From positions 366,776-430,775 of the forward strand of contig CAYTPW010000001.1 in assembly GCA_964439935.1 (NCBI GenBank): 64,000 nt of DNA, given 5' to 3'. Position numbers and translations under genes: made by a program. The notes under the pieces are model-generated. The model had not been told where the DNA came from. It searched no databases and saw only the letters and a list, made by a program, of their open reading frames with translations. Below, in pieces: positions 43,423 through 51,961 of the stretch (position 1 is the first letter of the stretch; the number at the start of each line of letters is the position of its first letter). This stretch comes from JABMQW01 sp964439935. GTDB taxonomy: Bacteria > Fidelibacterota > Marinisomatia > Marinisomatales > TCS56.

Positions 43423-43956
43423 TTATTCATCCGGCGATGATTCTACGTCAGTGGGGAGAGTTTTCGCTTTATTTGATTTGCCCAGCATCCAAATTCCGAT
43501 CAAGATCAGGATTATTGCACCGACAATTTTTATAACCCGGCCACTGAATAAAATAAATCCGGCCAGACTGAAGACCATGATCCAAACTCCAACCTTATCC
43601 ACTCCTTTTTCCCAGTTACCATATTTTCCAGCCAGAAACAAGCCCAGTCCTGTCGAAGCTGGTAACAGAGTCCATAAATACTCCCAGGCTTCCCAGTTGT
43701 CAGTCGTTGTGTTATACATGAATATCAATCCCAGTACGGCCATGATTGAACCGGGAATGAACAGTGCGGCCAGCCCCTGGCGCGCTTTAGGCCAGACAAT
43801 AGCCGGGAGGAAAAATCCAGCTGCCAGAATGAAGAAAATAAACCACCAGGAATGGTGCATTAGGTATCGGGGAATGAAATTCAGGATCAGCAAGAATATG
43901 CCAAGTCCGATCAGCACTATGGCCAGGAAACTGGAATTTTGTTTGGTTGAAGTCAT
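43423..43956 (-). CDS. Small multi-pass membrane protein
   Basis: The preferred start is ATG 43956, with GGAGGG 5 bp upstream. The frame extends to 44112 but that extension lacks a ribosome site and overlaps nothing useful. The product of 177 residues has about six hydrophobic segments (for example FLAIVLIGLGIFLLILNFI, SIMAVLGLIFMYNTT, IVGAIILILIGIWMLGK). The C-terminal tail is acidic and polar. It resembles small LiaF/DUF5668-like or toastrack-free membrane proteins, but no firm family can be given. Confidence 0.7.
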   Translation of the reverse strand: MTSTKQNSSFLAIVLIGLGIFLLILNFIPRYLMHHSWWFIFFILAAGFFLPAIVWPKARQGLAALFIPGSIMAVLGLIFMYNTTTDNWEAWEYLWTLLPASTGLGLFLAGKYGNWEKGVDKVGVWIMVFSLAGFILFSGRVIKIVGAIILILIGIWMLGKSNKAKTLPTDVESSPDE

Positions 43957-44018
43957 GCGACCCTCCGATTGTAGATAGGGCAGTCTACAAATACAAGCTG
44001 GTATTTGGAAAGTAATAT

Positions 44019-44540
44019 TCAGGCGCGAATACGACGCCAGGAAATACTGGCCAATCCAATCAGGATATAGCTTAATCCAATGGCAACCAGACCGAATTTC
44101 AGGCCGGCACACCAGGCTGCCAGGGGAGGAAAAATGAGTTTACTCGAACCTGTTAACAGATTGACTAATGCCAGATTTTCTACTAGATCCAAACCGGCGG
44201 CAGCTACAATACCACCGGCTACCCAGTTTCCGATTGCCTGCCAACGCGTACCAAGTTTTTTTCCAAGCAGCAGGCAGCCAAGGGTTAAGGTAATCGAATA
44301 AGCAATCAGAAATAAAAAATCCAGTCCCATGCTGAGGCCGGCATAAAACATAGCAGATCCACTCCAGGAGGCCAGTATCATCTGGGAGTTTTCCAGGTTA
44401 CCGGCAAATTCAAATGATACGATTCCATTTGGAGCTGCACTTGTGACCAAGTGGCTGTCGATTGATTGCATACTGATCATTATTACGATCGTAATAAACA
44501 GCAATCCGCAAAAGTGTTTCATGTTCAAAATTGCTATCAT
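44019..44540 (-). CDS. Membrane protein, four helices, function unknown
   Basis: Start ATG 44540 is chosen because GAGGAAA sits 6-10 bp upstream and a frame from 44552 uses TTG. The 173-residue product has four predicted membrane helices, for example GLLFITIVIMISMQSI, LDFLFLIAYSITLTLGCLLL, WVAGGIVAAAGLDLVENLAL and FGLVAIGLSYILIGLASI. Glycine- and alanine-rich helices with a central LDLVENLA pattern are seen. It lies directly behind the aminotransferase gene in the same direction. No family is recognised with confidence. Confidence 0.6.
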   Translation of the reverse strand: MIAILNMKHFCGLLFITIVIMISMQSIDSHLVTSAAPNGIVSFEFAGNLENSQMILASWSGSAMFYAGLSMGLDFLFLIAYSITLTLGCLLLGKKLGTRWQAIGNWVAGGIVAAAGLDLVENLALVNLLTGSSKLIFPPLAAWCAGLKFGLVAIGLSYILIGLASISWRRIRA

Positions 44541-44548
44541 AGATTTCC

Positions 44549-45454
44549 TCAAGATTGAGTGATGCGATTGAACTGCTGCTGTAGTTGTCTGCTCAATGGA
44601 CCGGGTTTTCCAGAACCAATAATATGATCATTGAGTTGAATAATCGGCATGATTTCTGTGATTGTTCCCAATACCAGGCATTCGATTAAGGTCGAATCTG
44701 CTCTGATTTCATCGAGTAAATAGTTAACAGCAATTGGCTCTTCAATTACTGGTATTTTCAAATCTGAGCATATATCGATCACCACTGCCCGGGTTATTCC
44801 AGACAGGATATGATTATTAGCGGGATGAGTGTGTAATTTATTATTGATTAGTGCACAAAAATTAGTGTGAGTTCCCTCAGTAATCTTACCATTGCGAACA
44901 AAGATTGCTTCATATGCATCAGCTTCTTTTGCTTTCTGATTAGCAAGGACACCAGCCAGGAGACCGATCTGCTTAATATCACAGCGGCCCCAGCGAAAAT
45001 CGTCCACCAGTATCGCTTTTGCGCCATTTTTCAACAGCTCGGATTTTGACTGGACCGAAGTAGTAGAGATGAAGACTGTTAGTGGTGTTTTGGCGCTGGG
45101 AAAGGCATGATCCCGGGGAGCGCAGCCACGGGTGATCTGAATATATATTTTGGCGTCACATTCTTTCAATTCATTGCGCACCAGTAATTCATTTATAATT
45201 GGATGCAAACTTTTCAGCTCGAATTTCGGCAAATTAATTGCTGCCAGGCTACGCCCGAGCCGCTCCAAATGGCGCTCGATTTTGAATAAATTTGCCCGAT
45301 AAGCTTTCAACACTTCATAAATGCCATCACCAAAAGTAAAACCTCGATCATCCGGTGCAATACGAACCAAATCCTTCTCTAAAAAACAGTGATTCGCATT
45401 ACTCAGTTTGGCATCGGTCGCCGGGATAAATCCGTTATTAAAATATACTATCAT
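44549..45454 (-). CDS. Class IV PLP aminotransferase (D-amino acid/branched-chain type)
   Basis: This is a 301-residue fold-type IV enzyme. Segments are PDDRGFTFGDGIYEVLKAYR, LFKIERHLERLGRSLAAINL, YIQITRGCAPRDHAFP, and the PLP region DIKQIGLLAGVLANQKAKEA with the lysine, then EAIFVRNGKITEGTHTNFCA. The pattern is closest to D-alanine transaminase, with branched-chain aminotransferase and aminodeoxychorismate lyase as alternatives. It may supply D-amino acids for peptidoglycan. It lies next to the membrane protein and a threonine dehydratase-like gene on the same strand. Confidence 0.85.
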   Translation of the reverse strand: MIVYFNNGFIPATDAKLSNANHCFLEKDLVRIAPDDRGFTFGDGIYEVLKAYRANLFKIERHLERLGRSLAAINLPKFELKSLHPIINELLVRNELKECDAKIYIQITRGCAPRDHAFPSAKTPLTVFISTTSVQSKSELLKNGAKAILVDDFRWGRCDIKQIGLLAGVLANQKAKEADAYEAIFVRNGKITEGTHTNFCALINNKLHTHPANNHILSGITRAVVIDICSDLKIPVIEEPIAVNYLLDEIRADSTLIECLVLGTITEIMPIIQLNDHIIGSGKPGPLSRQLQQQFNRITQS

Positions 45455-45526
45455 CGGTCATCCTTAATCGTATTGGTAATATTTAAATATTGAACAATCT
45501 GACTAATTTTCGTTAAAAAATTAGAT

Positions 45527-46489
45527 TTATGAATTTAATATCTTGGCCATTATTTGACCATCAATGTTTCCACCGCTGATAATAATGCCAGCTTTCCCAG
45601 GTTTTTTTACTATCCCGCTTAACAAAGCTGCAACTCCCAGTGCGCCGGATGGTTCCACCACCAGTTTCATACGGTAGAAAAGGAAACGCACAGCTTCAGC
45701 GATAGCATCTTCACTTACTGTGACCATATCATCCACATGATTGAGTACCAGTGGAAAAGTAATTTTCCCCAGTGATGGTGTGCGTGTACCATCGGCGATT
45801 GTTGGTGGATTGAGAACCGTATGTAATTTCCCGGTGTGAAATGACCGGGTGGCATCATCTGCCAGTTCCGGTTCTACACCAACAACGCGGCAATCCGGGA
45901 ACAAGCCCTTGGTGGCAAGAGCAGCACCACTGAGTAATCCGCCGCCACCGCAGGGAGTCAGCAGGTAATCCAATGGACCCGTCTCCTTAAGCAGTTCCAG
46001 GGTAGCCGTTCCTTGTCCTGCGACAATATCAGGATGGTCGTAGGGAGGTATCACTGTTTGACCATGTTCCGCCTGGATTTTAAGTGCCAGTTTTTCACGG
46101 GTGGTCTCATCCGGTTCGTACTCGATTATCCTAGCTCCGTATGCTTCTGTAGCGGCGCGCTTGGTAACCGGAGCGTTGTCGGGCATGATAACTGTAGTTT
46201 CAATATTTAGAAGTCGGCCGACCAAAGCTACTGCCTGGGCATGATTTCCGGATGAGTAGGTTAGAACTCCCCTGGATTTTTCTTCCGCGGATAATTGTGA
46301 AATGGCGTTATAAGCACCCCGGATTTTAAAAGCACCAGTGCGCTGGAAATTCTCGCATTTCAGTAATATTTCTCCACCCACCCGACTGTTTAATGTGCGG
46401 GAACTAAGAACTGGTGTGCGATTAACGATTTTGCTGATCCGATCAAAGGCTGATTTGACATCAGAATAAGTCGGTAGCTTCTTAACCAT
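45527..46489 (-). CDS. Threonine/serine dehydratase (PLP fold type II)
   Basis: About 320 residues from ATG 46489; the longer frame to 46642 would run through the upstream gene. It has the PLP lysine segment CENFQRTGAFKIRGAYNAIS, the family STGNHAQ-type loop YSSGNHAQAVALVGRLL, and the phosphate-binding glycine loop TPCGGGGLLSGAAL. There is no C-terminal ACT regulatory domain, so it is a catabolic-type threonine ammonia-lyase or serine racemase-like enzyme. It overlaps the DUF3795 stop by 8 bp. Confidence 0.87.
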   Translation of the reverse strand: MVKKLPTYSDVKSAFDRISKIVNRTPVLSSRTLNSRVGGEILLKCENFQRTGAFKIRGAYNAISQLSAEEKSRGVLTYSSGNHAQAVALVGRLLNIETTVIMPDNAPVTKRAATEAYGARIIEYEPDETTREKLALKIQAEHGQTVIPPYDHPDIVAGQGTATLELLKETGPLDYLLTPCGGGGLLSGAALATKGLFPDCRVVGVEPELADDATRSFHTGKLHTVLNPPTIADGTRTPSLGKITFPLVLNHVDDMVTVSEDAIAEAVRFLFYRMKLVVEPSGALGVAALLSGIVKKPGKAGIIISGGNIDGQIMAKILNS

Positions 46490-46835
46490 TTGCGAATTGT
46501 TTCCTGATTGAATCCAGCTGTTGGCGCGCCTCGGGTGCAATGCGATACAATTCTTCTGTTTTATAGCAGCTGTACTCGGGACAGTGGGCGCAATTCTCAA
46601 AGCCCATGCCCTGGGCACAGGCTCGAATTTCACAGGCACCACTATACAGGAAGATGGGACCCTCAGTGGATTGGCATCCGTTACAATTTATGTCTTCAGT
46701 CTTGATTTCTGATTCAAATTCCTCGGACCAGGTCGCCGCCACTTTCCGACGTAATTCATCGTTATCCTGTTGCGTAGCCTGATAAGCGTCGCAGGAAGTG
46801 CAATCGATGCCACAATAAGCGATTTTCGGATGCAT
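46482..46835 (-). CDS. DUF3795 cysteine-rich protein
   Basis: This 117-residue protein matches DUF3795: IAYCGIDCTSCDAYQATQQD at the start, INCNGCQSTEGPIFLYSGAC and CAHCPEYSCYKTEELYRIAP at the end. There are about ten cysteines, enough to bind metal or clusters. The family is common in anaerobes and methanogens, with unknown function. It is first in an operon with the dehydratase, whose start it overlaps. Confidence 0.88.
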   Translation of the reverse strand: MHPKIAYCGIDCTSCDAYQATQQDNDELRRKVAATWSEEFESEIKTEDINCNGCQSTEGPIFLYSGACEIRACAQGMGFENCAHCPEYSCYKTEELYRIAPEARQQLDSIRKQFANG

Positions 46836-47228
46836 TTTCGTGCTCTTAACTTTTGTTGATCGTCAACTGGAAGCAATTAAGGTTGGATTGCCAGTTCATA
46901 ATGATATTAATTTGCAATGGATTTGGTGCTATTTTCAATCCCCAATTAGAGTAATACCGGGTGTAGTTATTCTTCAGATGTTCAGATTGTTGAAAGGTAT
47001 TATGAATGAATTGTTACTCGAGATTCTTTGCTGGACTACAAACAGCGGTACTTTATTCAACAGAAACCAGTAATCGATCACACAGATACTGATAAAACCA
47101 GATAAAGATATCCGATTTTTATTTATCTATATAATCTGTGTTTGATAATTTCTGATCTATTTTTTGAACAATGTTTCGGTATAACGACCGACTAGAACAA
47201 CTCTGCACAATTACGCAAAGGACGGACA
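46836..47228. other. 393-bp divergent promoter region with one repeat
   Basis: This gap separates divergent DUF3795 and rnfC, so it must hold both promoters. Besides the inverted repeat at 47076-47146 I see no gene. The sequence is AT-rich, and clear -35/-10 pairs could not be singled out among many candidates. Confidence 0.5.
47076..47146. repeat. Inverted-repeat element (ACACAGAT type) upstream of rnfC
   Basis: GATCACACAGAT (47076-47087) faces ATCTGTGTTTGAT (47134-47146). Further AGATAAA-like matches lie inside around the centre GATATCCGATTTTTAT. The style ACACAGAT..GATAAA differs from the CACGGAGACAC elements but has the same size. It sits in the rnfC leader or promoter region and may be a second miniature-repeat family. 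Confidence 0.5.
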
Positions 47229-48566
47229 GTGAGACTACCTACGTTTAATAAAGGCGTTCATCCGAATGATCATAAGCATTTTACTTCTTCCAAACTGATT
47301 GAGACTCTCCCGGTACCTGATCATGTTTTGATTCCTTTACAGCAGCATATCGGTGTGCCTTGCACGGTTCTGGTTGAAAAGGGACAGGAGGTTAAAACCG
47401 GTCAGGTTATCGGCTCAAGTGAAGCCTATGTCTCGAGCCCGGTTCATTCCTCGATTACTGGCACGGTGAAGGATATTGGCACTTTTCCTCATCCGGTGGG
47501 AGGTAAGGTCCAAATGGTTTATATCCAGCGCTTCGCTGATGACGAACAATGGTATCTGTTGCCGCAATTTTCAGACTGGCAATCAATGGCCATCGATAAA
47601 TTGAATCAGCGGGTGAGGGAAGCTGGTATCGTTGGTATGGGTGGAGCCGCTTTTCCAACCCATGTCAAATTAGCGCCGCCCAAAGATAAAACGATCGATG
47701 CTTTTATCCTCAATGGCTGTGAATGTGAGCCATATCTTACTGCCGACCACCGGGCAATGGTGGAACAGGCGGATAAAATTTTAACCGGGATGGCCATCAT
47801 AATGAAAATCCTGGGTGTAGAGGACGGCTTCATTGGTATCGAGAATAATAAACCGGATGCTCTTGAAGTACTTCGCAAAGCCGTGGTCAGTGGAGGCTAT
47901 AATTTTAAGGTGGTTTCCCTGCAGGTCAAATATCCCCAGGGTGCCGAAAAGATGTTAATTCAATCGGTATTGAAACGCCAGGTACCCACTGGTGGCTTGC
48001 CGATGGATGTGGGCTCGGTAGTCAATAATATCGGTACTGCCATGGCGGTAGCCGATGCCGTAACTGCCGGGAAAGCACTTGTGGAACGGATCGTAACAGT
48101 AACCGGCGATGGGATTGCCGAGCCGAAAAATCTGCTGGTTCGAATAGGTACACCATTCCAAAATCTGCTGGATCATTGTGGCGGATTAAAGGATCAGACC
48201 AATCAGGTATTCATGGGTGGTCCCATGATGGGGATGGCTCAGTACAATCTTAATGTGCCGGTCGTGAAAGCAACCAGCGGAATTGTTTGCACAGCCGAAC
48301 CAGGACAACCGGCTGCGGAGTCCAGGCCCTGCATTCGATGTGGCACCTGTGTTTCTGCCTGTCCGATGTATTTATTACCCACCCGAATTGCCCGTCTTTC
48401 CGAAATGGGTCACAGCGCTGAAGCCGAGGAATTCGGCATTATGAATTGCATCGAATGCGGATCCTGCTCCTTTGTCTGCCCCTCGCATATACCACTGGTT
48501 CAATGGATTCGCCTGGGGAAATTGCAGGTGGGAGAGATGAAACGCAAAGAAAAAGACGCAGCATAA
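47229..48566 (+). CDS. rnfC: RnfC, Fe-S subunit of the RNF ferredoxin:NAD+ oxidoreductase
   Basis: This 445-residue subunit starts at GTG 47229 with AAAGGAC upstream. It has the flavin/NADH-binding region GIVGMGGAAFPTHVKLAPP, FILNGCECEPYLTADHRAM, and two 4Fe-4S motifs, CIRCGTCVSACPMYLLP and CIECGSCSFVCPSHIPLVQW. The N-terminal biotinyl-like fold (VLVEKGQEVKTGQVIG) is present. It is the first gene of the rnfCDGEA-B cluster, which couples ferredoxin oxidation to ion pumping and NAD+ reduction. Confidence 0.96.
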   Translation: MRLPTFNKGVHPNDHKHFTSSKLIETLPVPDHVLIPLQQHIGVPCTVLVEKGQEVKTGQVIGSSEAYVSSPVHSSITGTVKDIGTFPHPVGGKVQMVYIQRFADDEQWYLLPQFSDWQSMAIDKLNQRVREAGIVGMGGAAFPTHVKLAPPKDKTIDAFILNGCECEPYLTADHRAMVEQADKILTGMAIIMKILGVEDGFIGIENNKPDALEVLRKAVVSGGYNFKVVSLQVKYPQGAEKMLIQSVLKRQVPTGGLPMDVGSVVNNIGTAMAVADAVTAGKALVERIVTVTGDGIAEPKNLLVRIGTPFQNLLDHCGGLKDQTNQVFMGGPMMGMAQYNLNVPVVKATSGIVCTAEPGQPAAESRPCIRCGTCVSACPMYLLPTRIARLSEMGHSAEAEEFGIMNCIECGSCSFVCPSHIPLVQWIRLGKLQVGEMKRKEKDAA

Positions 48567-48576
48567 AGAGATAATA

Positions 48577-49647
48577 ATGGACGCAGAAAAAAAAGCACCA
48601 GAAGAACCTGCAAACCAGCCGGCTGAAAATGTTTCATCAAAACCGGCTCCGGTAAAAAAGCCCAGACCGAAAAAAGACCCGCGGGCAAAGCTGTATAAAC
48701 CGGATCAAATGCTGATCATATCCTCCAGCCCTCATCTGGGAACCACTGACAGTGTTCCTAAAATCATGTGGACGGTCATTATCGCATTGCTTCCTGCAGT
48801 AGTGATGTCAATCTATTATTTTGGCTGGTCGTCGATCTGGATGATTAGCGCTTGTGTCGGCGCCGCTGTGGCTACGGAAGTACTGATCAATCGGATGAAG
48901 GGAGAATCATTTACCATTAAAGATGGTAGTGCTGTCATTACTGGCCTGTTACTGGCTTTGACTTTACCGCCGTCCTTCACCTTGACCAGTGCGATCCTGG
49001 GAAGTGTGTTTGCCATTGCGATTGGTAAACATGTCTTCGGTGGACTGGGTTATAATATTTTCAATCCTGCTCTTTTGGGCCGGGCTTTTTTACAGGCCAG
49101 CTTTCCGGTGGCAATTACCACCTGGACTAATCCCCGCACGATGGTGGATGCTGTTTCAACCGCTACTCCATTGGGCGGCTTTAAATTCGAAAAAATTGCG
49201 ACTTCATTTATGGACCTCCTGTATGGTAATACTGGCGGGTGTCTGGGGGAAACATCCGCCATTGTGATTATGGTTGGGGGTCTATATTTGATAATTCGCA
49301 AATTTGCTGACTGGCGAATTCCGGCCAGTTATCTGGGAACAGTATTTCTGCTGGGTGGTTTTTTCTGGCTGATCAATCCGGTGGAATATCCAACACCCTG
49401 GTTTCATCTGTTTAGTGGTGGGTTAATGCTGGGCGCCTTTTTCATGGCCACCGACATGGTGACTTCGCCAATTACACCCAAAGGTTCCTGGATCTTCGGG
49501 ATCGGGGCTGGCATATTCCTGGTGGTTATCCGATTATTCGGCGGACTCCCGGAAGGGGTAATGTACTCTATTTTGTTAATGAATGCGGTAACACCACTGA
49601 TCAATCGCTATACACGACCTAAATATTTTGGAGAGCCCCGGGCATGA
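48577..49647 (+). CDS. rnfD: RnfD membrane subunit with covalent FMN site
   Basis: This 356-residue membrane protein has about ten hydrophobic helices and the flavin-attachment threonine in VDAVSTATPLGGFKF. Unusual is an N-terminal extension of about 45 residues rich in Pro, Ala and Lys (PEEPANQPAENV, KKPRPKKDPR) before the usual LIISSSPHL start. This tail is presumably cytoplasmic. The gene follows rnfC by 10 bp and overlaps rnfG by 4 bp. Confidence 0.95.
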   Translation: MDAEKKAPEEPANQPAENVSSKPAPVKKPRPKKDPRAKLYKPDQMLIISSSPHLGTTDSVPKIMWTVIIALLPAVVMSIYYFGWSSIWMISACVGAAVATEVLINRMKGESFTIKDGSAVITGLLLALTLPPSFTLTSAILGSVFAIAIGKHVFGGLGYNIFNPALLGRAFLQASFPVAITTWTNPRTMVDAVSTATPLGGFKFEKIATSFMDLLYGNTGGCLGETSAIVIMVGGLYLIIRKFADWRIPASYLGTVFLLGGFFWLINPVEYPTPWFHLFSGGLMLGAFFMATDMVTSPITPKGSWIFGIGAGIFLVVIRLFGGLPEGVMYSILLMNAVTPLINRYTRPKYFGEPRA

Positions 49648-50219
49648 ATACATCTACAAAAATGGTTGTCGTTTTAACCATAATTGCGGCTCTTTCGGGC
49701 AGCGTTTTATCGATGTGGGATGGTGTCACGGCCCCCTTGATTGAAGCTAATCGGTTGAAAGTCCTGAAGCAGGCTATATCAACCGTGCTGCCGGATTACG
49801 ATTATTACGACGAAACACTGATCAGGGAAGATATCACATTGTATGTGGGCAAAGATAGTTTAAGCAATACGGTTGGTATCGCATTCAAAGCCAAAGGTAA
49901 TGGTTTTTCTCCGGACCTGGCCGTGATGGTTGGAATCAATCCGGAATTCTCGGAATTGACCGGAATTGAAATTCTGGAGCAAACCGAAACACCCGGGCTG
50001 GGTAATAAAATTGAAGATGACTGGTTCAAGGATCAATTCAAGGGTCAGATAATGGACGATCAGGAAACGTCAGTGATAAAGAATGTAAAACCAACCGATC
50101 CCGCCCGTGGTATTCAAGCCATCTCCGGGGCTACGATTTCATCCAAAGCGGTGGTTAACATTATACGGACACATTTAGTATTGGTCCGTGAACTGTATCA
50201 GCAGGAAACAGCAGGTTAG
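49644..50219 (+). CDS. rnfG: RnfG, FMN-carrying periplasmic subunit
   Basis: This 191-residue protein has an N-terminal membrane anchor (MVVVLTIIAALSGSVLSMW), an FMN-binding domain with GFSPDLAVMVGINPEFSEL and EQTETPGLGNKIEDDWF, and the flavin threonine in AISGATISSKAVVNI. It passes electrons through the membrane arm. It overlaps rnfD by 4 bp and is followed by rnfE after 2 bp. Confidence 0.95.
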   Translation: MNTSTKMVVVLTIIAALSGSVLSMWDGVTAPLIEANRLKVLKQAISTVLPDYDYYDETLIREDITLYVGKDSLSNTVGIAFKAKGNGFSPDLAVMVGINPEFSELTGIEILEQTETPGLGNKIEDDWFKDQFKGQIMDDQETSVIKNVKPTDPARGIQAISGATISSKAVVNIIRTHLVLVRELYQQETAG

Positions 50220-50221
50220 AA

Positions 50222-50833
50222 ATGGCAAAGCAGAATCAGCTTAATATTGAAGTGATTAAAGGAATCTGGGCGGAAAATCCGGTTTTAATCCAGTTGCTGG
50301 GTTTGTGCCCGACACTGGCCGTAACCAACTCCGCGATTAATGGTCTGGCAATGGGACTGGCGACCACTTTTGTATTACTGATGTCCAGTATCTTGATCTC
50401 ACTGATCAGGAATATTATTCCCGCCCAGGTGCGTATTGCCAGTTATATCGTTGTCATCGCCACTTTCGTTACCGTTGTCGATAAATACCTGGCAGCCTAT
50501 ACGCCGGATATCAGTAAAGCATTGGGAGCGTTTATCCCCTTGATCGTCGTGAATTGCCTGATCCTGGGACGCCAGGAAGCCTTTTCATCCAAGAATAATG
50601 TCGGTCGCTCGATCCTGGACGGCCTCGGGATGGGAATTGGATTCACCTGGGTCCTGGTTTTACTGGGCGCAGTTCGTGAATTACTGGGCGAAGGTGCTGT
50701 GTTTGGTGTCACACTGATGCCGGAATCATTCAACACCTGGCTGGTTATGATACTGCCGCCTGGAGCGTTCCTGACTCTGGGGATTTTTATCGGGCTGGCT
50801 AACTGGTATAATGAACGGAGGGCCGAAGCATGA
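50222..50833 (+). CDS. rnfE: RnfE membrane subunit
   Basis: This 203-residue six-helix subunit begins IEVIKGIWAENPVLIQLLGLCPTLA, then has VVDKYLAAYTPDISKALGAF, LIVVNCLILGRQEAF and the loop LGAVRELLGEGAVFG. RnfE and RnfA form the paired core that holds an interfacial Fe cluster. Its stop overlaps rnfA. The leading CP..T and NC motifs are intact. Confidence 0.95.
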   Translation: MAKQNQLNIEVIKGIWAENPVLIQLLGLCPTLAVTNSAINGLAMGLATTFVLLMSSILISLIRNIIPAQVRIASYIVVIATFVTVVDKYLAAYTPDISKALGAFIPLIVVNCLILGRQEAFSSKNNVGRSILDGLGMGIGFTWVLVLLGAVRELLGEGAVFGVTLMPESFNTWLVMILPPGAFLTLGIFIGLANWYNERRAEA

Positions 50834-51402
50834 GTCTCCTGACCCTGTTTATCTCAGCCGCTATCGTCAATAATTTTGTATTGTCGCAATTCCTGGGGAT
50901 TTGTCCATTTGTCGGCGTGTCGAAAAAAGTGGATTCGGCCATCAGTATGGGATTAGCGGTCACCTTCGTAATGACGATTACCGCCGCCGTTACTTTTTTG
51001 ATCAATAAATATATTCTGGTCGCGCTGGGATTGAGTATCCTGCAAACCGTCTCTTTCATTCTGGTTATTGCATCGCTGGTTCAACTGGTCGAGATGTTCA
51101 TAAAAAAAGTTAGTAAACCGCTGTATAAAGCACTGGGTATCTATTTGCCGCTGATCACCACCAATTGTGCAATTATGGGCTTGGCTCTTTTCGCCGTTGC
51201 TAAAGAATACAGTTTTATTGAAGGAATTATTTATGCCCTGGGTGCTGGAGTAGGATTCACAATTGCCCTGGTAATCATGGCCGGAATCCGGGAAGAGCTG
51301 GAGCTGGCACGGGTTCCAAAAATATTTCAGGGAGCAGGTATCACCATGCTGATCGCCGGTAGTTTAGCTCTGGCGTTTATGGGATTCGCAGGATTGATTT
51401 AA
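50830..51402 (+). CDS. rnfA: RnfA membrane subunit
   Basis: This 190-residue subunit is homologous to RnfE: AAIVNNFVLSQFLGICPFVGV, YLPLITTNCAIMGLALFAV, LGAGVGFTIALVIMAGIREE. The two NC/CP cysteines that ligate the interfacial cluster are present. It is the last gene before the GxxExxY insertion element. In other rnf operons rnfB follows or precedes directly, so here the operon is interrupted by about 560 bp. Confidence 0.95.
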   Translation: MSLLTLFISAAIVNNFVLSQFLGICPFVGVSKKVDSAISMGLAVTFVMTITAAVTFLINKYILVALGLSILQTVSFILVIASLVQLVEMFIKKVSKPLYKALGIYLPLITTNCAIMGLALFAVAKEYSFIEGIIYALGAGVGFTIALVIMAGIREELELARVPKIFQGAGITMLIAGSLALAFMGFAGLI

Positions 51403-51411
51403 AGATGATTC

Positions 51412-51942
51412 ACCACCGAGAGCGCTGAGGACGCAAAGATTTTATCAATTTAACGAATAAGAAATTTGTTAGTACTACCAATGATCTGAATCAAACATCT
51501 GGTTCAATCATTGCTTCAGCCATTGAGGTACATCGACAATTAGGACCCGGATTACTCGAATCTGCTTACGAAGCCTGTCTGGTTTACGAATTATCACAAC
51601 AAGGTTTGGGAATAGAACAACAGAAGCCGTTGCCGGTTAAGTACAAAAAGGTGGAATTAGATTGTGCCTATCGGTTAGATATTTTGGTAAATCAATCGGT
51701 AATTGTTGAAATTAAAGCAGTTGAAAAACTACTTCCCATTCATTCAGCACAATTGCTTACTTACCTGAAATTAACTAATTGCCCATTAGGCTTATTGATA
51801 AATTTCAATTCTGTTTTAATGAAAGAAGGTATTAAGCGGATTGTATATAATTTTCCCGAAGAAAAATAAATTCACTAATGAGTGCACTAATATTGAAGAG
51901 AATAAACAAAAAAAATTCTGCGTTCACTGCGTACTCTGCGGT
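51412..51942. mobile_element. GxxExxY insertion cassette with inverted terminal repeats, inside the rnf operon
   Basis: The left end ACCACCGAGAGCGCTGAGGA continues with CGCAAAGATTTT (51412-51443). The right end, read in reverse from 51942, is ACCGCAGAGTACGCAGTGAA then CGCAGAATTTTT. Over 32 bp the arms keep ACC.C.GAG..CGC.G.G.ACGCA.A.TTTT. Between them lies only the GxxExxY gene. The unit stands between rnfA and rnfB, 9 bp after rnfA and 19 bp before rnfB. It has no transposase, so it is non-autonomous or moved in trans. Confidence 0.7.
51486..51869 (+). CDS. GxxExxY family protein, start codon unclear
   Basis: The frame is open from 51429 to 51869 with clear family sequence: SGSIIASAIEVHRQLGPGLL, ESAYEACLVYELSQQGL, PLPVKYKKVELDCAYRLDIL, VIVEIKAVEKLLPIHSAQLL and TYLKLTNCPLGLLINFNSVL. 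The GxxExxY motif is GLLESAY. No ATG, GTG or TTG lies in frame before the family start. The first TTG is at 51606, which would delete the motif. CTG 51486 is given as a provisional start. Either a rare start codon is used or the start was lost by mutation. The PD-(D/E)xK-like strand DILVNQSVIVEIKAVEK is intact. Confidence 0.75.
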   Translation: MNQTSGSIIASAIEVHRQLGPGLLESAYEACLVYELSQQGLGIEQQKPLPVKYKKVELDCAYRLDILVNQSVIVEIKAVEKLLPIHSAQLLTYLKLTNCPLGLLINFNSVLMKEGIKRIVYNFPEEK

Positions 51943-51961
51943 AATATAGGATAGGATTGAT

